Of a stretch of DNA of 5,678 nucleotides, positions 1 through 5,678 are shown one piece after another (the first letter of the stretch is position 1; each line of letters starts with the position of its first letter). A model generated the notes under the pieces. It was not told the origin of the DNA. It worked only from the letters and a program-made list of their open reading frames with translations, and did not search any database. This DNA comes from Herminiimonas sp. (GTDB lineage Bacteria > Pseudomonadota > Gammaproteobacteria > Burkholderiales > Burkholderiaceae). Location of the stretch: the NCBI GenBank assembly GCA_014377155.1, contig JACMQD010000224.1:1-5678 (forward strand), read 5' to 3'. The translations under genes and the position numbers were made by a program.

Positions 1-1414
1 TGTACTGGATCAGGTCATTGGTGCCGATCGACAGGAAATCCATGCGCTTGACGAACAGCGGCAAGGTCAGCGCGGCGGCCGGGATTTCGATCATGGCACC
101 GACCTGGATCAGGGGATCGAATTTTTTACCGCTGTCGCGCAACTGCTTTTTTGCCTGTTCGATCATGGCCAGGCTCTGATCGATTTCGAACGCATGCGAC
201 AGCATCGGGATCAACAGTTTGATCGGGCCGAACGCGGACGCGCGCAGGATCGCGCGCAGTTGTGCCAGGAACATCTGCGGCTCGGCCAGGCAATAGCGAA
301 TCGCGCGCAGCCCGAGCGCCGGATTGAGCGCGGTTTGCTCGGCCACGTCGAGCGGTTTGTCGCCACCGATGTCGAGCGTACGAATCGTGACGGGTCGGCC
401 TTTCATCGCTAACACGGCTTTTTTGTAGGACTCGAATTGCTCGTCTTCGGAGGGCAGCTTGTTGGCATAGCCGGTACGGCCCATGAACAAGAATTCGGAA
501 CGGAACAAACCGACACCGTTGGCGCCGCCGTCCAGCGCTGCGGCGCAATCATCGGGAAACTCGATATTGGCCAACAGCGTGATCTCGACACCATCAAGTG
601 TGATAGCCGGAGTTTTCTTGAGCTTGCCGAGTTTTTTGCGGTCACGCATGAGGCGGGTCTGCCGCTCGCGATACTGCTCCAGTACCGCCGGCGTCGGATC
701 GACGATCACCACGCCGGCGTCGCCATCGACGATGACCCAGTCGTCCTGGGCGATCAGCGCCGAGGCATTGAACATGCCGACCGCCGCCGGGATATCGAGG
801 CTGCGGGCGACGATGGCAGTGTGCGAATTCTGCCCTCCCAGATCGGTGACGAAGCCACTGAAGGCGCGGTCACGGAACTGCAGCATGTCGGCCGGCGAAA
901 TATCATGCGCCACCACGATCAGATTGGCGGCCGCGCCGTCGCCCGAGCCCTGACTGGGAAACGCCGTCGCGGTGCCGGTCAGGACCTTGAGCACACGTTC
1001 ACCGACCTGCTGGATGTCGGCCTTGCGTTCGCGCAGGTAAGCGTCACCGATCTCGTCGAACTGCGCCGACAACTCGTCGATCTGCGTCACCAGCGCCCAT
1101 TCGGCGTTGTAATAGCGCGTGCGAATCACATCCAGCGGTGCGTCCGAAATCATCGGGTCCGACAAGATCAGGACATGCACATCGATGAACGCGCCCAGTT
1201 CGGCCGGCGAATCCTTGGGTAACTCGGCCCAGATCGTCTGCAGTTCCTTGTGGACGGTACTGATGGCGTTTTTCAGACGCAGCACTTCGGCTTCGACCTG
1301 GTCGTCGGCAATCAGATAATGCTTGACTTCGAGCGCCGCCGGCGCGATCAGGTGCGCGCGGCCGATTGCGATGCCGCGCGAAACCGGTATGCCATGAAGC
1401 GTGAAAGAAGCCAT
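1..1414 (-). CDS. ptsI: PTS Enzyme I (phosphoenolpyruvate-protein phosphotransferase), 3' end cut by window edge
   Basis: This enzyme takes phosphate from phosphoenolpyruvate onto a histidine and passes it to HPr in the cytoplasm, the first step of the PTS relay. The visible 471 residues read without interruption from ATG at 1414 to the window edge. The N-terminal HPr-binding and phosphohistidine part carries GGQNSHTAIVAR with active-site His198 (codon 821-823). The C-terminal PEP-binding barrel shows GLFRSEF (Arg305), RTLDIGGDK (Arg345), NPALGLRAIR, the metal ligand Glu443 in MIEIPAA, and LSIGTNDLIQY with Asp467. By homology the catalytic cysteine and about 110 further residues lie outside the window. 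The start is supported by an AGG about 8 nt upstream and by the canonical FTLHGIPVSRGIAIG beginning. It follows ptsH by 44 bp, presumably in one transcript. The motif has Asn197 where E. coli has Thr, a change tolerated in the family. Identification is very secure. Confidence 0.97.
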   Translation of the reverse strand, partial: MASFTLHGIPVSRGIAIGRAHLIAPAALEVKHYLIADDQVEAEVLRLKNAISTVHKELQTIWAELPKDSPAELGAFIDVHVLILSDPMISDAPLDVIRTRYYNAEWALVTQIDELSAQFDEIGDAYLRERKADIQQVGERVLKVLTGTATAFPSQGSGDGAAANLIVVAHDISPADMLQFRDRAFSGFVTDLGGQNSHTAIVARSLDIPAAVGMFNASALIAQDDWVIVDGDAGVVIVDPTPAVLEQYRERQTRLMRDRKKLGKLKKTPAITLDGVEITLLANIEFPDDCAAALDGGANGVGLFRSEFLFMGRTGYANKLPSEDEQFESYKKAVLAMKGRPVTIRTLDIGGDKPLDVAEQTALNPALGLRAIRYCLAEPQMFLAQLRAILRASAFGPIKLLIPMLSHAFEIDQSLAMIEQAKKQLRDSGKKFDPLIQVGAMIEIPAAALTLPLFVKRMDFLSIGTNDLIQY

Positions 1415-1458
1415 CGAGTACGCCTGTGTCAAAGAAGGTGCCGGAGATTGGGTAGTAC

Positions 1459-1728
1459 TTATTCGCCCTCGCCGAACTTGTCGCCGATCAGCGCCACCAA
1501 CGCATCGAAACAAGCCTGCTCATCTTCTCCGTTGGTTTCGAGAATGACCTTGGAACCCTTACCGGCAGCCAGCATCATGACGCCCATGATCGATTTGGCG
1601 TTGACGCGGCGTTTGTTGCGGGTCATCCATACTTCACTTTTGTATTTGGCTGCCAATTGAGTCAGCTTGGCCGATGCGCGCGCATGCAGACCGAGCTTGT
1701 TGACGATTTCGATTTCCTGTTCGATCAT
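1459..1728 (-). CDS. ptsH: Phosphocarrier protein HPr
   Basis: HPr is the small cytoplasmic phosphocarrier that receives phosphate from Enzyme I on a histidine and hands it to EIIA proteins. The product is 89 residues, the usual length for HPr. The phosphorylation site is His15 in the motif NKLGLHARAS. The regulatory site is Ser46 in RVNAKSIMGVMML, the serine that HPr kinase modifies in organisms with HprK, including many betaproteobacteria; no hprK is in this window. The ATG at 1728 is chosen because the HPr fold begins right there (MIEQEIEIVN); the open frame continues upstream to 1932, but that part lies inside the EIIA gene. The region before the ATG is A-rich with only a weak ribosome binding site, and it starts 20 bp after the EIIA stop, so translational coupling is plausible. 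Confidence 0.97.
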   Translation of the reverse strand: MIEQEIEIVNKLGLHARASAKLTQLAAKYKSEVWMTRNKRRVNAKSIMGVMMLAAGKGSKVILETNGEDEQACFDALVALIGDKFGEGE

Positions 1729-1748
1729 TTTTTTCGATATCCGAGTAA

Positions 1749-2156
1749 TTAATTGGGCGAAAGGCGCACGCGATTGTCGACCCGCATGGCGCCACTCTGG
1801 CCGCCGGCCAGTGCCATTTCGACCACCACATCCAGGGTATCGTTGCGGTAAGTAATGGCGCGCAATAGCATTGGCAGGCTGACGCCGGCAATGATCTCGA
1901 CATGTCCAGGGTCCGACAGCGGCAAGGTGCAATTAGAGGGTGTGCCCCCCATGACGTCGGTGATGACCAGTACGCCCGAGCCGTCGTCGAGACGCGCGAT
2001 GGCCGCCTTGGCCATCGACTTGACTTCGGTCGTGTCCTGATCGGCCCGCACGTCGATAGCTTCGATGCGCTCCGGCCGCGCACGAAAAACATGCGCCGCA
2101 GCCTCGATGAATGCCTGGCCCAGAGGCACATGCGTCAACAACAGAATACCCACCAT
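1749..2156 (-). CDS. PTS EIIA component, mannose/fructose family (EIIA-Man)
   Basis: This is a stand-alone EIIA domain of the mannose-family PTS, 135 residues, about one domain long and without the fused EIIB domain of E. coli ManX. The phosphoacceptor is His9 in ILLLTHVPLG. The conserved acidic residue is Asp67 in VLVITDVMGGTPSN, followed by the conserved AGVSLPMLLRA segment. It should accept phosphate from HPr. Homologues in Cupriavidus/Ralstonia are called ptsM or manX and sit in the same order with ptsH and ptsI; no EIIB, EIIC or EIID gene is present here, so the likely role is regulatory rather than sugar transport (inference). The ATG at 2156 gives the canonical N-terminus; only a weak GAAG precedes it. 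Alternative start codons downstream would remove the active-site histidine. I leave the symbol empty because naming varies between genera. Confidence 0.93.
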   Translation of the reverse strand: MVGILLLTHVPLGQAFIEAAAHVFRARPERIEAIDVRADQDTTEVKSMAKAAIARLDDGSGVLVITDVMGGTPSNCTLPLSDPGHVEIIAGVSLPMLLRAITYRNDTLDVVVEMALAGGQSGAMRVDNRVRLSPN

Positions 2157-2256
2157 AATCTTCGATCAGTACCGGGAATGGTCAATAATTTCACGCCAGC
2201 GCAGCATGTCGATCCGCTACGGCCTTTTTATATTTCTTGTCTTGGTGCGTCTGTTA
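2157..2256 (-). promoter_or_regulatory. Leader region of the EIIA-ptsH-ptsI cluster
   Basis: This 100-bp gap separates gshB from the PTS genes, longer than the other spacings inside the minus-strand run. A -10-like TATAAA (minus strand, 2227-2232) sits in an AT-rich patch, but no good -35 is found at 16-18 bp. No terminator hairpin follows gshB, so read-through from gshAB into the PTS genes is possible, with or without an internal promoter. The gap also holds a short open frame listed separately. Confidence 0.3.
2166..2207 (-). CDS. Possible 13-residue leader peptide before EIIA
   Basis: An ATG at 2207 opens a 13-codon frame (MLRWREIIDHSRY) ending in TGA at 2166, only 9 nt before the EIIA start codon. 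A GCGGA sequence about 5 nt upstream could act as Shine-Dalgarno. There is no run of one amino acid as in classical attenuators, and an ORF this short arises easily by chance. It is listed because its position and ribosome site would suit translational coupling to EIIA. No function is proposed. Confidence 0.2.
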   Translation of the reverse strand: MLRWREIIDHSRY

Positions 2257-2269
2257 TCAGTGCGTCTGT
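2245..2269. repeat. Short tandem repeat across the gshB stop codon
   Basis: GTGCGTCTGT occurs at 2245-2254 and again at 2260-2269, a period of 15 bp. On the coding strand this is ACAGACGCAC twice. The first copy encodes the terminal Gln-Thr-His of GshB and the second lies just past the stop codon TGA (2259-2257). It suggests a small local duplication at the gene end. Confidence 0.7.
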
Positions 2270-3210
2270 AATCGATGCGGCTTTTCCAACGCGTCGACGA
2301 ATAGGGCCGCAACGTCGAATCCGGTCTGCTGTTTGATTTCTTGAAAACAGGTGGGACTGGTTACGTTGAGTTCGGTCATGTAATTGCCGATGACGTCTAA
2401 TCCTACCAGCAATAAGCCACGTTCCATCAGAACTGGCGCAAGCGCGGCGCCGATTTCAAGGTCGCGCGCCGAAATCCGCTGGGCCACGCCAACGCCGCCA
2501 ACGGCCAGGTTGCCGCGCACTTCGGTCCCTTGTGGGATACGCGCCAGACAGAACGGCACGACCTCGCCGCCGATCAGCAGGATGCGCTTGTCGCCACTGA
2601 CGATGTCGGGAATGAAACGCTGCACCATGATCGTACTACGACCGTTATTGGTCAGCGTCTCGATGATGGAACCGAGGTTCAGCGCGTCTTCGCGCACACG
2701 AAAAATACCGGCGCCGCCCATGCCGTCGAGCGGCTTCAGGATGATGTCCTTGTGTTCGGCATGGAAGGCACGAATGCGCCCGTCGTCACTGGTCACCAGC
2801 GTCGGTGCAATGTATTCGGCAAATTCGCCGATGGCGAATTTTTCATTGTGGCTGCGTACCGCGCCGGGACGATTGACGATGCGCGCGCCGTGCGATTCGG
2901 CCAGTTCCAGCAGATACGTCAGGTAAATGTATTCCATGTCGAACGGCGGGTCCTTGCGCAGGATAATCGCATCAAAATCCGACAGTTGCGACGCCACCGG
3001 TGTGGCGGCACGGTACCACTGCTCGGACTCGCCGGTCATGTCGATTCGCGCGATATTGGCAACCACCTTGCCGCTTTCGAAGGCCATGTCCTTTTGTTGG
3101 AATGCATACACCTGGTGGCCGCGCCGTGCGGCTTCCGCCATCATGGAAAATGTCGTGTCTTTGTAGATCTTGAAGGTATCGAGCGGGTCGGCGAGGAACG
3201 CGAATTTCAT
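2257..3210 (-). CDS. gshB: Glutathione synthetase
   Basis: This enzyme adds glycine to gamma-glutamylcysteine using ATP, the second and last step of glutathione synthesis in the cytoplasm. The product is 317 residues, almost identical in length to E. coli GshB (316). It has the prokaryotic N-terminal domain (start MKFAFLADPLDTFKIYKDTT, and RKDPPFDMEYI at about 85-95), then NRPGAVRSHNEK (113-124). The ATP-grasp region follows, with LKPLDGMGGAGIFRV (158-172) as glycine-rich loop, GDKRILLIGGE (206-216), RGNLAVGG (232-239), and GLDVIGNYMTELNVTSPTC (270-288) near the metal and product site. The ATG at 3210 is preferred; its A and the previous TG form the gshA stop (TGATG). A TTG directly upstream would add one residue but has no advantage. 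A GGAA lies about 9 nt before the ATG. The last codons lie in a short tandem repeat described separately. Confidence 0.97.
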   Translation of the reverse strand: MKFAFLADPLDTFKIYKDTTFSMMAEAARRGHQVYAFQQKDMAFESGKVVANIARIDMTGESEQWYRAATPVASQLSDFDAIILRKDPPFDMEYIYLTYLLELAESHGARIVNRPGAVRSHNEKFAIGEFAEYIAPTLVTSDDGRIRAFHAEHKDIILKPLDGMGGAGIFRVREDALNLGSIIETLTNNGRSTIMVQRFIPDIVSGDKRILLIGGEVVPFCLARIPQGTEVRGNLAVGGVGVAQRISARDLEIGAALAPVLMERGLLLVGLDVIGNYMTELNVTSPTCFQEIKQQTGFDVAALFVDALEKPHRLQTH

Positions 3211-4508
3211 CAATATATTTCCGGGTTAGGATCGGTTTTTTCGAGTTCCAGCGACGCCGCCAGCATCGCCAGGCGCGCCACGACGCCGTACATGTAGAAG
3301 CGGTTCGGCGCCGTGGTGCCCGGTTTGGCGTGCATGTCTGGCAATGCGTGTTGCTGCGCAAAGGCCAGCGGTACGAAATGCGCGCCTGGCGCGTTCAGGT
3401 TTTCATTGACGTCGCGGTCCGCATGAACCCGGTAGAAGCCACCCACCACGTAGCGGTCCATCATGTACACCACCGGTTCGGCGACGGCGTCATTGATATG
3501 CTCGAAGGTCGGCACGCCTTCCTGGATGATCACATCGGTGACTTCCAGCCCATCCTTGACGACGGCCATCTTGTTGCGCTGCTTGCGGTTGAGATCCTTG
3601 ATCTCGCTGGCGTCTTTGACCGTCATGATACCCATGCCATAGGTGCCGGCGTCTGCCTTGACGATCACGAACGGGGTTTCCTTGATGCCGTATTCCTTGT
3701 ATTTCTTGCGAATTTTGGCCAGTACCATATCGACGCTGGTTGCCAGGTTATCCTCGCCGGTGCGCTCCTGAAAATTGACATTGCTGCACTTGGTGAAATA
3801 CGGATTGAGCATCCAGGGATCGACGTCGATCAGTTTGGCGAATTTTTTGACGACGTCATCGTAGGCGGAAAAATGGTTGGTCTTGCGACGTACTGCCCAG
3901 CCGGCGTGCAACGGCGGCAACAGCGTCTGTTCGTTGAGGTTTTCCAGGATCGACGGTATGCCGGCCGACAGATCGTTGTTAAGCAGGATGGTGCATGGAT
4001 CGAAATTCTTCAAGCCGAGCCGGCGGCCATTGGCCGAGCGTTCCAGCGGCTCCAGCACGACAGTGCTGCCATCGGGCAGCTCGATCGGGGTCGGTGCACG
4101 GACTGACTCCGATAGCGATCCGAGGCGTACATTGAGGCCGGTCTGCCGGAAAATCTGCATCAGCCGTGCGATGTTTTGCAAATAAAAGCTGTTGCGGGTG
4201 TGACTTTCGGGAATCAGCAACAAATTTTTTGCGTCGGGACAATATTTTTCAATCGCTGCCATCGCCGCCTGCACCGACAGCGGCAGCATTTCCGGCGCCA
4301 GATTGTTGAATCCGCCGGGAAAGAGGTTGGTGTCGACCGGGGCTAGCTTGAAGCCGGCATTACGCAAGTCGACCGACGAATAGAACGGCGGCGTATGTTC
4401 TTGCCACTCGAGCCGGAACCAGCGCTCGATGGCTGGGGTAGCGGTGAGTATTTTCTTTTCGAGGTCGAGAAGCGGGCCGTTAAGGGCAGTGACGAGATGC
4501 GGAACCAT
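3210..4508 (-). CDS. gshA: Glutamate-cysteine ligase, proteobacterial (Acidithiobacillus-type) GshA family
   Basis: This enzyme joins glutamate and cysteine with ATP to give gamma-glutamylcysteine, the first and usually rate-limiting step of glutathione synthesis. The 432-residue product matches the length and texture of the family known as TIGR02049 / Pfam GshA (named from Acidithiobacillus), common in betaproteobacteria and not evidently related in sequence to E. coli GshA. Recognisable segments are VDLRNAGFKLAPVDTNLFPG (46-65), IPESHTRNSFY (99-109), FSAYDDVVKKFAKL (213-226), VIVKADAGTYGMGIM (281-295, resembling an ATP-grasp glycine-rich loop) and VVYMMDRYVVGGFYRVH (346-362). Assignment rests on family recognition plus direct coupling to gshB. 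The ATG at 4508 has a good AAAAGG Shine-Dalgarno 6 nt upstream. The stop overlaps the gshB start by one base. Promoter elements are expected in the 222-bp gap upstream. Confidence 0.93.
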   Translation of the reverse strand: MVPHLVTALNGPLLDLEKKILTATPAIERWFRLEWQEHTPPFYSSVDLRNAGFKLAPVDTNLFPGGFNNLAPEMLPLSVQAAMAAIEKYCPDAKNLLLIPESHTRNSFYLQNIARLMQIFRQTGLNVRLGSLSESVRAPTPIELPDGSTVVLEPLERSANGRRLGLKNFDPCTILLNNDLSAGIPSILENLNEQTLLPPLHAGWAVRRKTNHFSAYDDVVKKFAKLIDVDPWMLNPYFTKCSNVNFQERTGEDNLATSVDMVLAKIRKKYKEYGIKETPFVIVKADAGTYGMGIMTVKDASEIKDLNRKQRNKMAVVKDGLEVTDVIIQEGVPTFEHINDAVAEPVVYMMDRYVVGGFYRVHADRDVNENLNAPGAHFVPLAFAQQHALPDMHAKPGTTAPNRFYMYGVVARLAMLAASLELEKTDPNPEIY

Positions 4509-4514
4509 ATAAAA

Positions 4515-4520
4515 CCTTTT
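4515..4520 (-). promoter_or_regulatory. Ribosome binding site of gshA
   Basis: AAAAGG on the minus strand ends 6 nt before the ATG at 4508, an ideal distance. It decides the gshA start in favour of 4508. Confidence 0.75.
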
Positions 4521-4582
4521 TGCTGGACTGACGCTGCGGTTGACCCTGATTTTAACGGGAATCGCCGCTCTACGCCGGATTC

Positions 4583-4605
4583 AGGACGACGATTGCGGTC
4601 GTCCT
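4583..4605. repeat. Perfect 8-bp inverted repeat upstream of gshA
   Basis: Arms AGGACGAC (4583-4590) and GTCGTCCT (4598-4605) pair perfectly around a 7-base spacer GATTGCG. It has no T-rich tail on the minus strand and only a weak one on the plus strand, so a terminator is less likely than an operator or an RNA hairpin. It lies 75-97 nt upstream of the gshA start codon and just upstream of the TAAAAT -10-like element. No known regulator site is recognised. Confidence 0.6.
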
Positions 4606-4656
4606 TTACAAATACAAATAGTTATATATGGGCAAGCTCAGCCATTTAAACCCCGC

Positions 4657-4686
4657 AAAAGAAAAACGCCTCCGAAGAGGCGTTTT
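4657..4686 (-). terminator. Strong Rho-independent terminator after amtB
   Basis: A perfect 10-bp inverted repeat (arms 4663-4672 and 4677-4686) encloses a 4-base loop. Read on the minus strand it is AAAACGCCTC-TTCG-GAGGCGTTTT followed by T, C and four more T, so the RNA has a UUCG tetraloop closed by C-G and a long U-rich tail. It sits 44 nt after the amtB stop and should separate amtB transcription from gshA. The A-rich left side also gives a shorter U tract on the plus strand, but no plus-strand gene needs it. Confidence 0.92.
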
Positions 4687-4690
4687 GAAA

Positions 4691-4706
4691 GCCTGCTTGC
4701 GCAGGC
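4691..4706 (-). repeat. Small hairpin between amtB stop and the terminator
   Basis: A perfect 6-bp stem (GCCTGC/GCAGGC) with a 4-base loop lies 4 bp from the terminator stem. On the transcribed minus strand the loop is GCAA, which fits the stable GNRA tetraloop class. It has no U tract of its own. It may support termination or protect the 3' end of the amtB message; this role is inference. Confidence 0.6.
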
Positions 4707-4730
4707 TGGAGGAGACACTAATGGGTCGAA

Positions 4731-5678
4731 TCAGGAATGGTAAGCCGATTCGCCGTGGCTGGTGATATCGAGGCCTTCACGCTCTTCTTCTTCCGGCACT
4801 CGCATTCCGATCAGCAAATCCACCACCTTGTAGGCAACGAAGGCGACGATACCCGACCAGACAACCGTGATCAGCACAGCTTGGCCCTGGATCCAGACCT
4901 GGCTGGCAATCGAGTAGTCAGCCGATGCTTTGTTGGCAACGTAGTCGTAGATGCCCTGGCCGCCCATCGATGGCGACGCGAAGACGCCGGTCAGCAACGC
5001 GCCGAGGATACCGCCGACACCATGCACGCCGAAGACGTCGAGCGAATCGTCAGCTCCCAGCATGCGTTTGAGGCCATTGACACCCCACAGGCAGATGACA
5101 CCGGCCAGCAGACCGATCACCAGTGCGCCCATCGGACCGACAAAGCCACATGCTGGCGTGATGGCAACCAGTCCTGCAACGGCGCCAGAAGCACCACCCA
5201 GCATCGATGGCTTGCCTTTGGACATCCACTCGCCAAACACCCATGACACGGTTGCCGCTGCGGTAGCCAGTAACGTGTTGACGAATGCCAGTGCCGCGAT
5301 ATCGCCTGCTTCCAGAGCGGAACCGGCATTGAAACCGAACCAGCCCACCCACAGCAACGATGCACCGATCATGGTCATGGTCAGCGAATGCGGCGCCATC
5401 GATTCCTTGCCGTAGCCGACACGCTTGCCGACGACATAGGCGCCGACGATACCGGCAACCGCCGCATTGATGTGCACGACGGTACCGCCGGCGAAATCAA
5501 GCGCACCCTTTTGCCACAGGAAACCACCCTTGGCTGTCTCGGATGCCAGTGTCGCGGCGTCCTTGATGCCTTCCGGACCAGGCCAGAACCAGACCATGTG
5601 CGCGACTGGCAAATAAGAGAAGGTGAACCAGATCACGATGAACAGCAGCACCGCCGAAAACTTCGCCCGCTCGGCAAA
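4731..5678 (-). CDS. amtB: Ammonium transporter AmtB, N-terminus cut by window edge
   Basis: AmtB is a trimeric inner-membrane channel for ammonium/ammonia. The visible 315 residues run in frame from the window edge (first residues FAERAKFSAV) to TGA at 4731; about 90-120 N-terminal residues and any signal peptide lie outside. Family landmarks, by E. coli mature numbering, are ALDFAGGTVVHINAA (Asp160 and pore His168; local 61 and 69), WVGWFGFNAGS (gate Phe215 and Ser219; local 116 and 120), TPACGFVGPMGALVIG, and FGVHGVGGILGALLTG (pore His318; local 219). Many hydrophobic membrane spans alternate with short loops. The tail EREGLDITSHGESAY is the cytoplasmic segment that binds the PII protein GlnK, so activity is probably controlled by nitrogen status; glnK often sits just upstream but cannot be seen. 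The periplasmic loop before ALDFAGG is longer than in E. coli, which I recall as usual in betaproteobacterial Amt proteins. A terminator follows. Confidence 0.97.
   Translation of the reverse strand, partial: FAERAKFSAVLLFIVIWFTFSYLPVAHMVWFWPGPEGIKDAATLASETAKGGFLWQKGALDFAGGTVVHINAAVAGIVGAYVVGKRVGYGKESMAPHSLTMTMIGASLLWVGWFGFNAGSALEAGDIAALAFVNTLLATAAATVSWVFGEWMSKGKPSMLGGASGAVAGLVAITPACGFVGPMGALVIGLLAGVICLWGVNGLKRMLGADDSLDVFGVHGVGGILGALLTGVFASPSMGGQGIYDYVANKASADYSIASQVWIQGQAVLITVVWSGIVAFVAYKVVDLLIGMRVPEEEEREGLDITSHGESAYHS

Larger units (their letters stand above)
4509..4656 (-). promoter_or_regulatory. Upstream region of gshA with possible promoter
   Basis: Because a strong terminator closes amtB, gshA-gshB need their own promoter, and this 148-bp stretch is the only place for it nearby. 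On the minus strand a GTTAAAAT sequence provides a -10-like TAAAAT (4549-4554), about 40 nt before the gshA ATG, but the matching -35 region is poor. A second weaker option is TATAAC in the AT-rich ATATATAAC block near 4621-4630. An inverted repeat lies between the two. No coding sequence of meaningful size is seen on either strand. The element positions are guesses by eye. Confidence 0.35.

Noticed and set aside
821..835. Asn in place of Thr before the Enzyme I active-site histidine (GGQNSHT)
   Set aside because: Asn is permitted at this position in the PEP-utilising enzyme signature; it does not suggest loss of function.
437..1222. A 261-codon plus-strand open frame antisense to ptsI
   Set aside because: Its codons are exactly aligned with the ptsI codons, so a stop would need TTA, CTA or TCA in ptsI, which are rare in this gene. 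Its translation matches no family, while ptsI is unmistakable.
1729..1932. An N-terminal extension of HPr up to position 1932
   Set aside because: It would overlap the EIIA gene, and HPr homologues begin at the ATG at 1728.
2176..2199. A sigma-54-like sequence (CTGGCGTG...TTGAC) in the leader of the EIIA gene
   Set aside because: The required GC element at the correct distance from GG is absent, so it does not fit the -24/-12 consensus.
2530..3297. A 255-codon plus-strand open frame antisense to gshB
   Set aside because: Same codon-aligned artefact as over ptsI; the product is rich in His, Arg and Asp with no recognisable domain.
3330..4106. A 258-codon plus-strand open frame antisense to gshA
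   Set aside because: Also in register with the sense codons and explained by codon use of gshA; no ribosome site or family similarity.
4737..5246. A 169-codon plus-strand open frame antisense to amtB
   Set aside because: In register with amtB codons; low-complexity His/Asp/Arg-rich product, a mirror of the membrane protein gene.
1..5678. CRISPR array, tRNA, rRNA, insertion sequence or phage genes
   Set aside because: None seen; gene spacing, strand and composition are uniform across the window and no terminal inverted repeats or transposase motifs are present.

Overview
The window is an ordinary, compact stretch of betaproteobacterial chromosome. The likely group is Burkholderiales, most probably Oxalobacteraceae-like (Herbaspirillum, Collimonas, Herminiimonas and relatives). 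The basis is the gene order, the protein types and a GC content in the high 50s judged by eye. All six protein genes lie on the minus strand, so the biological reading direction runs from position 5678 down to 1. Both end genes are cut by the window edges.

In transcription order, the first gene is amtB (5' end outside the window), an ammonium channel with its gate, pore-histidine and C-terminal GlnK-interaction regions intact. It ends in a strong intrinsic terminator at 4657-4686, preceded by a second small hairpin. A 222-bp gap (4509-4730) then leads to gshA, a glutamate-cysteine ligase of the proteobacterial/Acidithiobacillus type rather than the E. coli type. gshB (glutathione synthetase) follows with a TGATG stop-start overlap, so the two steps of glutathione synthesis are very probably translationally coupled.

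After a 100-bp gap comes a three-gene phosphotransferase (PTS) cluster: a mannose-family EIIA protein, HPr (ptsH) and Enzyme I (ptsI, 3' end outside the window). The phosphate-carrying histidines of all three are visible (EIIA His9, HPr His15, EI His198), as is the HPr regulatory Ser46. No EIIB or EIIC sugar permease is seen between or beside them. This matches the incomplete PTS of betaproteobacteria, where the chain PEP -> EI -> HPr -> EIIA is thought to serve regulation more than sugar uptake.

Together the window places ammonium uptake, glutathione synthesis and a regulatory phosphorelay side by side, an arrangement I recognise from related betaproteobacteria. I see no mobile element, CRISPR array, tRNA, rRNA or horizontally acquired island, and no convincing undescribed system. 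The points worth a second look are small: an 8-bp perfect inverted repeat upstream of gshA, a 13-codon leader ORF upstream of the EIIA gene, a short tandem repeat across the gshB stop codon, and the paired hairpins behind amtB.
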